This document shows, piece after piece, positions 32,337 through 42,810 of a DNA stretch of 64,000 bases (positions are counted from its first letter, which is position 1; every line of letters begins with the position of its first letter). The notes under the pieces are model-generated. The model made no database searches and was not told the DNA's origin. It saw nothing but the letters and a program-made list of their open reading frames with translations. A program made the translations under genes and the position numbers. This stretch comes from Podaxis mareebaensis (Eukaryota > Basidiomycota > Agaricomycetes > Agaricales > Agaricaceae), in assembly GCA_018524725.1 (NCBI GenBank), contig JAEUWP010000583.1, positions 147,693 through 211,692 on the forward strand, read 5' to 3'.

Positions 32337-35301
32337 ATGCCTGGCGAAGGGAATGACGGTAATGTCTCCCCACTTCTACCCTCGTTCTCTCCTGCTGCAG
32401 ATCTTCTTCCGTCAGCGTTCATGGACAATGTCCTCTTTGATGCGCTGCATGACTCACCACATCGCTGCGGGGTAATACCGCACTCTAAAATCACACATCG
32501 CGCAATAAAGGACGAAATCTCGAGCAAGATTCGGGCTTTGCCCCGGGTATCCTCTGCTCATTATAATCTTCTCTGGGTACATGGGCCTGCTGGAGTCGGA
32601 AAAACCACTATCATGCATTCAATCGCTGAAGGAATGCTACAGCAGCCCAATACACGAACCTCTTGCGACTCAGATACGCCTTCTGGGGCCGCGTTCATGG
32701 GATCCGGCTTCTTCTTTTCTGTCAAAAACCAGGCTACGGATCGTCGAATGCTTTTCAGCACCCTCGCATACGGTCTCGCCCGTGGTATCCCCGGACTCGC
32801 ACCCTACATCCAATTTATTTTCGACGTAACTCCCAATGTCCGTGACCTGTCGCTCAAAGAACAGTGTGACACCTTGATCATCAACCCAATACGTTTTTGG
32901 GCACCTTACGCAACGGAAGACTATGATATCCTCATGATCATCGACGGATTAGACGAGTGTGACGGCGGCGAAGAGACACACATAGAGATCATCAACGTCA
33001 TTCACCAGGTGTTTGACAATGCGAAGATTGACCGCGTCCGATGGCACTGGGTCATCAGCTCCCGCTCCGAATCCTGGATCCACTCCAAGTTTCTTCAATT
33101 CCTCCTACATCCAAGGGTTCACACAATATCCATACCGCTCGCATCTCAAGTTGAGATGACTCGCTACATCCACACTTCCCTGAACGAAATCCGCACCTCA
33201 TACCTCCTCTCTCCTCTATCCACGAACACCAGACGAATCGTCCGCGTCGCGCCTGCTTCCTCCTCCACTGCCTGGGTTTCTAATCAAACCATCGATATCA
33301 TTCGCTGGCACTCATCCGGGTACTTCGCCTACTCGGCGTCCCTATTCGCATATATCGACCGTCCCAATGCGAATCCCCACGACCGGCTACGCACAGTCGC
33401 ATCTCACACCGAACATGCGTCGTTCCAACACAAGGAGGACAACATGTTCGCACAACTGGATGCTATGTATCAGTACATCCTATCTCGAGTCCCACTACAT
33501 TCTCAAGAATTGACTAAACGAGTTCTTGGAGCAATATCCCTCATGCAACCCTCAAGTTCACAGGATTCGAACCCAACAGCCTGTGTAGTGGCGGAACTCC
33601 TGGGGATAACCATCGAAGAACTCCATAGCGCACTGTACTACCTCAATTCAGTGGTTACCGCCCCCATCGAGCGCCCCGACTCATGCACGGGCTTAGGTGA
33701 TCTCGAAGAACCAAGCTTCACCAACCCCGAACTTACATTTTATCACAAATCATTCAACGAATTCCTTCGCAACCCCTCCCGCTCTGACACTTGGTCCATT
33801 GACACATCCGCAACTCACGCAGACTTGGCGAAATGTTGTTTGCACCGTATACTCGCGGCGGGACCTAACAGTGATAATAATCGATGTCAACACGGGGATG
33901 CTGATGCGTATTTGTACGCTGTGAAGCGGTGGTTCGTGCATTGCTGGCGGACGGGTATGGATGCAGAAGGGAGTGCCAGTGCGGCGTTTGCGGTGTTGCC
34001 CGAGTTGTACGAGTTCGACTATACGCGTCTGCCTGCTGATGTGCTTGTGGATCGATACTTTGTAGAGTGGTTGCTCTTGATACAGGTGCGTCAGCATCTT
34101 TATGTCATCTATGGGATAAGACTTGGGAACTGACGTGACTTGATTTTATTAGGAACTTACGATGTCCGAATACCTGATCCTAAACCCAGGCCTACAATAC
34201 AGCCTTGAAGCACCTACTAATACTTATTTTGATCGTCGTCCGGACACGAGGTACCGCTCCTCGAGATATCTTTATCCCTACCCCTCTACCTCTACCTATC
34301 CGTCTACCGCCAGAACTACTACGGCTCAGACGCGTAGACTTCCGCCAACACCAACATATATCCTCGGTCTTGAACCCACCAAACAGGTTCTCCTCGCACC
34401 CGTGTTCGATCCTAAAGAACAAGAACAGGAAGGTATATGTATGGATAGAATTGGACCAAAAGAGAAGTGGTGGGACTGGATTCGGGGGTTTAGAGTCGTT
34501 AGGCTTGCGGATGCCGAGGAACAGATTGCTCGAGATGGAATACGTGGTGGGCTTTCAGGTTATGTCGAAGGGGGAGGAGATGGAGGGCAGATTGACGAGT
34601 TTGGTATGGGTGCTGGCGCGAGAGGCATTTATGGACAGGATTACGATTATGATGAGTTTGTTGCGCGGTCTCTGGCTTGGGAGGAGGAAAATGGCGAGTT
34701 GGTTGAGGATGAAGATGAGGGCGACAGTAGGGATGTACTTGAAAGGGGGAACGAGAATGAGAGCTCGCTCAACGGGTCCACCATTATTAGCAGTGGAAGG
34801 GACACTGTTGGCAATCTCCTTGAGGCGTTGTATGCTTCTGCTGAAGAGGGCGAGGAAACACGGGTCACTGGTGATGGGGAGGATGTCATGAGGGAGTTGT
34901 GCGGGGGACTGAGGGAACTGGAAGTTGAAGAACAGGGAAGGGAGCGGGAGGAAGTTATTGCTCTACAGGATAGTATCAAGGACAACGTATTGCTCAACAA
35001 CCTTGATGCTCAGAATGCAGGTGTGGGTGTTGGTGCGACCACTAGTGCAAATGGTATCGCGATTCCAGTTCCAACAGACAGCATTGGGAACACGGGGAGT
35101 GTAACCTTGTCTTTGGATGGTGGTGCCCGTGATGCTTGGTGTGGTGGAGAGGAAGATGAGGAAGATTGTGATTATTTCTCAGCCGGGGAAGAGAGTGGTG
35201 ATAGTAGCGATTCGGAGATGGTTGTCGTTGATTCACGAGACGACACCAGTGGAGACGATGAAGGTTTTGAGATGGTCGAACGCGAAGAGCTTCTTCATTA
35301 A
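32337..35301 (+). CDS. NACHT-domain NTPase, copy 3, with acidic C-terminal tail
   Basis: STAND-class NTPase distinct from the pair at 8-17 kb. There are two exons: 32337-34085 and 34153-35301 (67-nt intron, CAG|gtgcgt...ttag|GAA), giving about 965 residues. Walker A is VHGPAGVGKTTI (about residues 81-92), preceded by SAFMDNVLFDALHDSPHRCG. FFFSVKNQATDRRMLFSTLA follows, then Walker B LMIIDGLDECDGG and SSRSESWIHSKFL. The NACHT-associated helical region contains SGYFAYSASLFAYID and ELTFYHKSFNEFLRNPSRS. The PTYILGLEPTKQVL block, seen again in the relic at 17.2 kb, lies in exon 2. The last 250 or so residues are strongly acidic and low in complexity (for example LVEDEDEGDSRD, GGEEDEEDCDYF) and no WD40, ankyrin or TPR repeats are present. 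The role is probably in non-self recognition by family; the ligand is unknown. A further 5' exon is possible. Confidence 0.87.
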
Positions 35302-36250
35302 ACTTCGTTGATCAAATCGCTTTGTGTGTGTACTTGTAGCTACTTGTAACCTCTGATCAAGCTTCTGGATTGTGCGAGTATTGTGTATTCCTACTCTTTG
35401 CATCTGTCACTAGTTCACTTGTCGGCGTTTCTTGCTCCTGTACTCCACATTTCGTTTTGAGCGCCAATCTGTTTGTAAAATTGCAGTCTTTATGTATTGT
35501 GTTCGCTTAACTCGTCCAAATCGGCACCAATTCATCCTGGACTGCGTCCAAGATGTTTGACCACAGTTTCACCCATCAAGCCTTCAACGCTGGGATTACG
35601 ATCAAGTGATCACAAAATCAATATTTATTACATTAAATTATAGACAACACAGAGTGGGGGTTTAGCAGAGACGAGACAAAACAAGTATACGATCTTCGGA
35701 ACTAGCAGAGCGTAGTCATGCATACACAGCAAGATAAAAGAGGCATAGAACTAGGGAACGGTTCAAGAGAACCTAACACGTTCAAGATATAGTCAATGGA
35801 AATGAGAACAAGGAGATGGCGCACGAGCTGGAAGGTACTGGGGGGAAGAAGAAGAAGTCGGTGTCCGAGTGCTCTCTAGGTACTCTAGTGAATCAGGAAC
35901 GGGTGGTGTACAAGGTATGAACATCGCGCATGTTGTAGGAATGGCGCGAGAGGGCGGCTAGGGATGGGCGAGAGGATTTTAGGTATTACAATGATTGTAT
36001 CTTCTAAGTGGTTTTGAAAAGCGAAGGTAAGATAAGAGTTGGTATACCGGTTGTCTAGGGGATGATCCAGACTTTTGAGGGTTATGATTAGGTTGAATCG
36101 GCGATGGGCGATACGGTGTGGTGAGATGGCGAATAGGATGGGGAAGTAGAAGATTGCTGGGAAACAATAGGGGGGATCCCAACGGTGATGACAGAAATAG
36201 CAATAAAGGTACGGCCCATAGGACGTTGAGGAACCCGTGAGGTAACAAGG
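35302..36250. other. Convergent gap, NACHT3 to F-box 2
   Basis: About 950 bases between two stop codons. No coding motif was seen; the minus-strand frame overlapping 35979-36320 is a shadow of the F-box 3' end. Confidence 0.45.
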
Positions 36251-37612
36251 TCAGGACCGGACCAGCGGTGTCAAATTGACTTTGACACGCCACAAGATAG
36301 ATCCATCTGCATACCCACAAACCAGGTCCTCTAAAACAGGCACGGCCCTTTGATCAACGAGCCTCAAACACTTGCTCATCACATTTTGTTGCGCCCATCC
36401 GTCCTTGGCTCTCCCGAAATGACAATCAAAATCAAAGCCGAGTACGGCGCTAGGAGCGGATCTAGCAGATTTAGTGACACCAGCTTGGTAGGGAGCGAAA
36501 AGCAGGACAAGCTCTCTCAGGTTCTGAAACTGCAACTGGGGTTGGGCGTTGGGAGTTGAAGGCTGGCGGATGAGGTTTAGGAACTCGATCCAGGTAGAAG
36601 AAGTGATATTGCACAGGTCGAGCCGCGTGAGGTGTGGAAGATTGACGAGAGCAAGAAATCGAGTGATTTTATCAGCAGGTGTCGAGGAAGTTGCTGAAGA
36701 GGACGCGGAATACGTGTATGGTGAAAGAGGGGAGGTTACGCCAGGAGAGAAAATAGTAAGGCGACTGACACCCGAAAGATTCACACCAAGCGGATAGATA
36801 TTCAGCGGAGAGTCCTCAATGCAAAGGTGATAATTCAATGGGATAGGTGACGTATTCGGATCCAATCTAGCGGTTGAGAGGAATGTATCCTCAATTCTGT
36901 CGGTCCATCCTTTCAAGCGGACCTCCAATCGTGGCGTCAAGAGAGTGGAGGGGAAGGTGATGATATCAACGTGGGTCAAACACACCCGGGCGAGAGATTT
37001 GAAGTGGCGAGTGTCAAACCGGGGGCGTGGGCGTGGCTGGTTCGGCGACGTCGATAGAGAGTTGGAGGACGAATAAGGACTCGTCATCGCGAGGCAGAGG
37101 GTTGTAATATGTCCAAGCCTAATACGAGCGGCATCCGACGTTGAGAAGAGAAGGTGGTCAGAAACTGTGCACATCTGGCCGTACTCTGCCACTCTCACGG
37201 ACAACCCAGTCCACGAGGGTGGCTCAGACTTGGATGTGAGCGAGGCGGCAAGGATGATATCGAGAGCTGTAGTGATCACGTCATCACTATCAGCAATCTC
37301 GCTGAGGGACGAGAAATCCAGAGCAATGTTTCTGAATCGCCCGTCCGAGCGCTCGAGCACTGCTTTGATACAGTCCTGTGCCTTAGCCTGGGAAGGATAG
37401 GTGAAGTTTGAGAGATGTAGATCAGACCAGAAGCAAGACAGAGACGTTGAGACATCTCGCCAACGGCGGCAAACGCTGGAAAGTACAATTGCCTGTTGGA
37501 GGGGATTGCTGTATTGATAATTTGAACGGCTATGATCGGTGGAGTGAATTGCGAAAAGAAGAATTTTGGAGAAGATCTCGATAGGGAGCCAATCATGAAT
37601 TAGAGGCGCCAT
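36251..37612 (-). CDS. F-box-like protein 2 (inverted paralogue of F-box 1)
   Basis: Paralogue of the protein at 30166-31731, probably also an SCF substrate receptor. MAPLIHDWLPIEIFSKILLF and VLSSVCRRWRDVSTSLSCFW correspond to the F-box of copy 1. Matching blocks continue: LDFSSLSEIADSDDVI against LDFTSLKDAADAEEII; HLLFSTSDAARIRLGHITTL against YLMFSTPSAARVKLDSITTL; and a C-terminal YADGSILWRVKVNL against YDAQGRHWRVRIV. Single exon, about 453 residues from 37612. Two longer in-frame starts exist (37684, MTHSS; 37702), and MTHSS also precedes copy 1, so the true start is open. It faces copy 1 with NACHT3 between them. No lesion was seen. Confidence 0.77.
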   Translation of the reverse strand: MAPLIHDWLPIEIFSKILLFAIHSTDHSRSNYQYSNPLQQAIVLSSVCRRWRDVSTSLSCFWSDLHLSNFTYPSQAKAQDCIKAVLERSDGRFRNIALDFSSLSEIADSDDVITTALDIILAASLTSKSEPPSWTGLSVRVAEYGQMCTVSDHLLFSTSDAARIRLGHITTLCLAMTSPYSSSNSLSTSPNQPRPRPRFDTRHFKSLARVCLTHVDIITFPSTLLTPRLEVRLKGWTDRIEDTFLSTARLDPNTSPIPLNYHLCIEDSPLNIYPLGVNLSGVSRLTIFSPGVTSPLSPYTYSASSSATSSTPADKITRFLALVNLPHLTRLDLCNITSSTWIEFLNLIRQPSTPNAQPQLQFQNLRELVLLFAPYQAGVTKSARSAPSAVLGFDFDCHFGRAKDGWAQQNVMSKCLRLVDQRAVPVLEDLVCGYADGSILWRVKVNLTPLVRS

Positions 37613-37702
37613 GGTGAAGAGATAAGGAGAGTGTGTTTGTATATATGAGTGCCCTAGAGTCCTGTGTTTTGATGAATGAGTCATGGTACCACAACTGGAC
37701 AA

Positions 37703-39666
37703 GAGAACAGCATTTTGACATACTTGGGTACTGCGCCACGCGAGGCTATCATCTCGAACATAGTCTACCAGTCCAACTTTTGTCGTGCTGGCACTGAATA
37801 AGAAGGGTAAAATGCAACTGGCGGTGGAACTGGTCCCAAACCCTCGCGAAGAAATAGGTCTTCTCTATAAGTTGATAAGAGCATCGCCTTGAAGAGTTTG
37901 CCCGGCTACATGGAGGTCATCGTACCCGGGAAAGGTTGTGGAGGATGATAAAGGAGCACGAGCAGGCTTGTATGTATCCAAGGGTTCAACACGTCCTCGC
38001 GTTTGAATCCTTTCCCAGCCGTGATGATTTCTATTCTGCATGCTTATTGGCCCCTGACGTTGACATCATCTTCTGATCCAAACAATATCGATCCCGACTG
38101 TTGACGGGGGAGTATGCCCAAGAATCGAGACTAATCGTTGAAACTCTTCTCTGCATCATAATTGGGCTTGTCTATAATGTCGAAGTCCCCTCCTGACGAT
38201 CGATCTAGGTATAGGACAGAATTTGGGATCCAACTTGAACAGGATCAAGGTCCACCCGGACATACTTTTGGTGACGACTGGCGCCCAATGCGGGATGGAT
38301 TTTCGTAAATGCACAGCCTTCGTCGAACGAGCAAACTTGCCCCAAGAAATCAAAAAGATACCAAAAAATAAACGCAACACGTCAGCACCCCCGATTTCGG
38401 TAACAGGCAGCACGAAAAGCACAGCGGTGTCTAGCATCGGAAACCCAGGGATCGCACCCAGCCTGGAGTGGGCACACCGTGTGCCGATTGCTATTGGATG
38501 TTTTCAACGGAAATGTGGAGAGATTTAAACAGCCAGAACCCTTCTGGTGCATTCGCGTGAGATGTAATCCAAGCAAGCACCGTTCGAGAATCCAAGTTTG
38601 GGACAAAGCCTAAGATCGAAACGGTTGTGGCGCAGCGGGAAAGGTGTATCATGGCTCCATGCGAGCGAGTTAATATCTCTCGAGGCATGGAAGAGGACGG
38701 AAACCCAAGCCACGGTAAGATGTGAGACGTAAAGAATCCTTCCGAACGGCATCATGAATTCCCAGAGGGGGGATTTGCATCAGGCAGAGAAGCAAGACGA
38801 GCAGGCCTGGTAGGAGCGTGGTAGGAGGTACAAAAATCTAAAAAGTCCCTGAAAGTCGTTCATTTATCGAACTGAGGACAAAATTTCACATCAGGTATAT
38901 CTGATCTGTGTCCAGGGCTATCAAACAAATGGCACCAAACTCCACTTGTGCCTTGAAAATCGCGAATTTACTCCTGGAGGACCAGAGCCTGCTCGAAGTG
39001 TCTGGCCCAACACAGGTTGATTGTTACTGTGCTATCACCTCGCTGAAGTTTGCCGTTGGGTCTGGCCCCGAAGTGGGTCAGGTTCGTAAAGATTGGATAA
39101 GAGGGAGTTGGTTTGGTTGTTGTAGGACAATTTGGGGAACAGAGGCGATGGTTGTGGTAGATCAATGTATTTAAGTAAGTTCATGAGGCGAACACGAGGC
39201 AGATGGGACGCGTTATACGCTGTGATCATGACGCTTCCTGGCTTCTTATCAGCATCATTTAGACGTTTTGAGTGAGATGTTCGTCCTCGTTTTTCGCCAT
39301 GTACGTAAACAACCAATCGGAAACGAGTGTGATCGGAACTTTATTCCGAGGCACTTTACACCATGTACGACTCAGTGCTTACTAAGTACTTCCGGATTCC
39401 TGAGGCGAGTCAAGGTTCCTGGCCATACCAAGGGAGCTTTGTGACTTCAACTGTTCATGCGCCAGTGACCACATCCTTGAGTGTTAACAGTAACAATAGG
39501 ACCTCCAGCCGTCGAACCACGCGCATCATCCATATCGAAATCTGATACGAGCAAGGCTATAGGCGTCCAACTTTGCGCGTAGTCAGAATCCCTCTTATGT
39601 GCTGAGTCTAAAGAAATCATTTCATTAAAGAAACTTGGCCAAACGCCCCCAAATTTATCACTGCAA
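37703..39666. other. Two-kilobase region without a supported gene
   Basis: Promoter side of F-box 2 and 3' side of CYP-A. Minus-strand frames at 38755-38156 have hydrophobic runs (for example LFFGIFLISWGKFA) in changing frames. They could be a degraded membrane-protein gene, but I cannot name a family and list no gene. Confidence 0.35.
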
Positions 39667-41844
39667 TTATACACTTCTCTTCTTGAACATCACCTTCGCC
39701 TTTGGGTTCGGGATAGCTGAAGTTTCAATGGTGAGGTTAGGTGGTCGCTCCTTGGATCCATCTTCTAGTTGGACATCGTAGTTGAGGAGGATATGAGCCA
39801 AAATGGCCTTAATTTCGTTGATTGCAAAGAACCGTCCAGGGCTGTTGAATGACGCAAAATTTGTGAAGCTCTGCGGAAAGGACTAGCCGAATCTGAGTAG
39901 GAGACGCACCACCCGCGCCGACCGTACCCGAACACAATATATTCAGGGCTTAAGGAAACCATTTGGCGTTTCGCACTATCTGATTCCTCGTCATCTGTCC
40001 GCATCTCGGCGAATCTGAAACCCTTAAAAATATGTGCATCCGGGAAGGACTTCTGTCCTCCGTATGTATTCTATCAGCAATCGGCTTATAAAGCGTGGTG
40101 ACACGAACCTCATCCTTGTTCATGGCGTCACTGGCCATTCCGATAATAGTACCAGCTGGGATGAGCGTCCCATCAGAGAGGGTCCAGTCTCGTAGAACCT
40201 TATGAATCATTAGCACTGGCGTCCATGATAAGAATTCGACAGTAATAACAGGAGAGGTTTGGGTCCTTACTGCTCCCCATACTGTTCAATCTTTGAGATT
40301 CCTTTAAGAAGCTGTCAATCTTATGCATCTTTTGCATGGCCGCTTTGGTCCATCCATGCTCTTCGATAACTGATTCTGCTTCTTGGCGCATTTCACCGGT
40401 GTATTCCGGATGTATAGCAAGGTCAAATAGCGCTTGTGTCGTGGCCTGTTTCCGATAACTCTGCCTTAGGGCACAAGGAGACTAGCGGTTAAATAGAACT
40501 CACCATCGTGGTAGTATGGATGGCAGAGAAGTTGACGGTTAGGATGCGCATAGCTATGTCGTGGATGGTGCGGTTGTAATCTTGCGTAGTGTTCTCAAGC
40601 AGCCAACTGATTAAATCGTTCTGTACACCATGTTGGAAGAAAGGAGATAATTCGATGTATCGTGTACGGACCGGTCTTTCAGGCCATTTAGGCCCGCGTT
40701 TCTCCTCCTGGGCGAGTCTCTCTTCAATTATAGGTCCAAGATAAGTGAGAGCTTGTCTGATACTTTTAGGCACTGTTGTCAAATACTTTCCCGCTAGGCT
40801 GTTTGTTGGTAATTTTTTTTACCTTCAATAATGCGCTCTAGTGGGAAACCTGTTTGAATACACACGGTTTCAGGAAATCCGGGAAGAAGTTGATGATCCT
40901 GGCACTGAGAGCTACGTCAATCGTAAATCTCTCGTTGAGCGAGCGGTAGCCAGGGTTACGACCTGAAAAACAGGTGATGAAAGATGCTGTATGAGCTTCG
41001 AGGAAGTGTGGCTTACAGAGGGGAAGGCCGATGAAATATCTATTACTCGCGCGACAAATAATGTGCATGAGAGTGGCATATGCGGGAACGGTGACCCAGT
41101 CTGTTTTTGAGACAAATTAGACCCTGGTTGAAGCTCACAGAACGCGCTGAGGCTTGCCTTCCGTAAGAGGGATGTATTCCTTGAATGCCTCTACGATTTC
41201 ATCCCGTAACTCATCAAATTTATTGGTCAAGTTGCGGGTCAGGGGCGAACGAATGGTTGTAATGTGATAGCAGTCGTCATCGGGTCTTCGCCCGAGGGTG
41301 TACCGAACGTGCATAGTCTGTCCATGGTGCATTGAGCTTCCATGGTACCGGTGCATATGGGAAGCGCTCACCTCTTCAACCCCATGTCTAAGGGATACAA
41401 CGTCCTCTGAAACCTCCCGCAGGTCTTCTAACAGTCGTTTCCCAGAAATGATTACTATCCATCTTGATATCGTGGCTACTCTGAATGGTCGGTCATGGTA
41501 CTAAAGGAGTCACTCAGGTAAGTGCTGAATGGAGGGCGAGAAAGTAGAGCCACGAACACACCTGATCATATCCCTGTTGAAGGAGTTTCCCTCCTTTCCG
41601 CATCCATCTGATTGCAGTGATGTAGGAGGTAAGAACACCCGAATGACCAACAGTTGGAATGGCATTTAACTGAAGAATAGGAATACGTCAAGGGGTGAGA
41701 ATATACGAGATTAAGAAACGGGCATACGGGAGATTCCTTAGCCTGAACATATTTTGTCGTTGTATATACAGCTACAACGAGGATGGCAAGCCAAGTGATT
41801 ATAGTCCGGCTACTCAGCTCGTCTGGCAGTGATTGGGTCATCAT
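39667..41844 (-). CDS. Cytochrome P450, tandem array copy A
   Basis: ER-anchored heme-thiolate monooxygenase that would need a P450 reductase partner. Twelve exons join in frame: N-terminal anchor TIITWLAILVVAVYTTTKYV, LNAIPTVGHSGVLTSYITAI, YTLGRRPDDDCYHITTIRSP, WVTVPAYATLMHIICRASNR, GYRSLNERFTIDVALSARI, NDLISWLLENTTQDYNR, SFLKESQRLN (ExxR = ESQR), DWTLSDGTLIPAGTIIG, and a Cys-ligand loop split by the last intron (TG|C). Product about 520 residues, ending at 39667. Two oddities: the heme loop reads FGYGRRGCPGRFF where the other copies have FGHGRHACPGRFF, and the intron after IPLTEG has a GC donor. The residues strictly needed for heme binding remain. The loop and the Ala-Asn-Glu-Ile-Lys region resemble CYP503/CYP512-like fungal P450s; that naming is a guess. 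Confidence 0.85.
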
Positions 41845-42810
41845 GCTTCTAAGGGGTTGTGAGAGAGTGCCGGGGGAGACTATTTGTACATGGATAGGGT
41901 GTTAGTTGACGTTTTTATGATGCCTGGAATCCACAGTAGTCTGGCAGAGCAATGAAGTGGTCCATTCCAGGTTTCGGTATTCCGGAGAGATGTTGCGTTC
42001 TTAAAATCAGGCTTAGCCAATACGAATGTGATGTTTATCGAGTGGTGATCTATCGAGCCATAGGGGCTGAGGAGCTGTAAGGCATCTCAGGTGGGGGAGA
42101 GAGGATGTTCCAGGTTGGGATTTTCGGGGTCGCTTGGCTGCGTGGATGTTATATTGTGGAAACGGCAGGTGATCAGTGTCTTGGATAAAAGTGATCTGTA
42201 TCTCTCTAGCAGTGTTTTGTGGACACGTCCATTGTTCATGACGAGCAAAAATCACCTGCGCAGAGCCAAAACAAGGATCTCAGAGTCTCAACTTGGATGC
42301 ACCTAGTCCGAATATGAGCCTCTTCGCCGCTCAAACGCACCAAGAGAAATGCGCAAAGCTCACCTAGGAAATCAGTCGCCCACCATTTTGTTGCTTCATT
42401 CTATAGCTTGCATATATATGCTGCGCCTCCGATTCGTTTAGGTATGCCGGAACGCTACCATTCTATTATAATGGAACGAAATTCGGAGCTCGAGGCCTGA
42501 CGCCTTGGAGGCTTGGACGGTGCCAGACGGTGTCATTATTGCGGGGTAAAGACCTCAATTGACAGTGTAATCATGTCGAGTTGATCGGCGTCCACGTGCC
42601 CGAACACGTATAAATAACGAAGATCCGTCGTTACCAAAATAAACACAACCCTCCTTCCGTTTGTCGCTGCCATCTCTTAGACCCCCGTTGCAAACACCAA
42701 CCAGGGAAATTTACGAAACTTTTCGCTGTACATGTAAGCCCATCCTTCTATAGAGCATCAAGGCGATAAGCTAATGCACTATCCAGTTGCATGAGAGGAA
42801 CGGGGAACAA
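41845..42810. other. Divergent region between CYP-A and the FunK1 pseudogene
   Basis: Promoters of both neighbours. A TATA-like box for the plus-strand gene lies at 42609-42616. A possible non-coding first exon with an intron (gtaagc near 42735, cag at 42784-42786) precedes the FunK1 start. Nothing else was seen. Confidence 0.45.
42609..42616 (+). promoter_or_regulatory. TATA-like box upstream of FunK1
   Basis: TATAAATA about 200 bases before the first usable ATG (42811) and before a likely 5'UTR intron, a plausible core promoter position. Confidence 0.4.

Noticed and set aside
38156..38755. Minus-strand frames with hydrophobic runs as a membrane-protein gene
   Set aside because: Frames change repeatedly and no family signature could be recognised.
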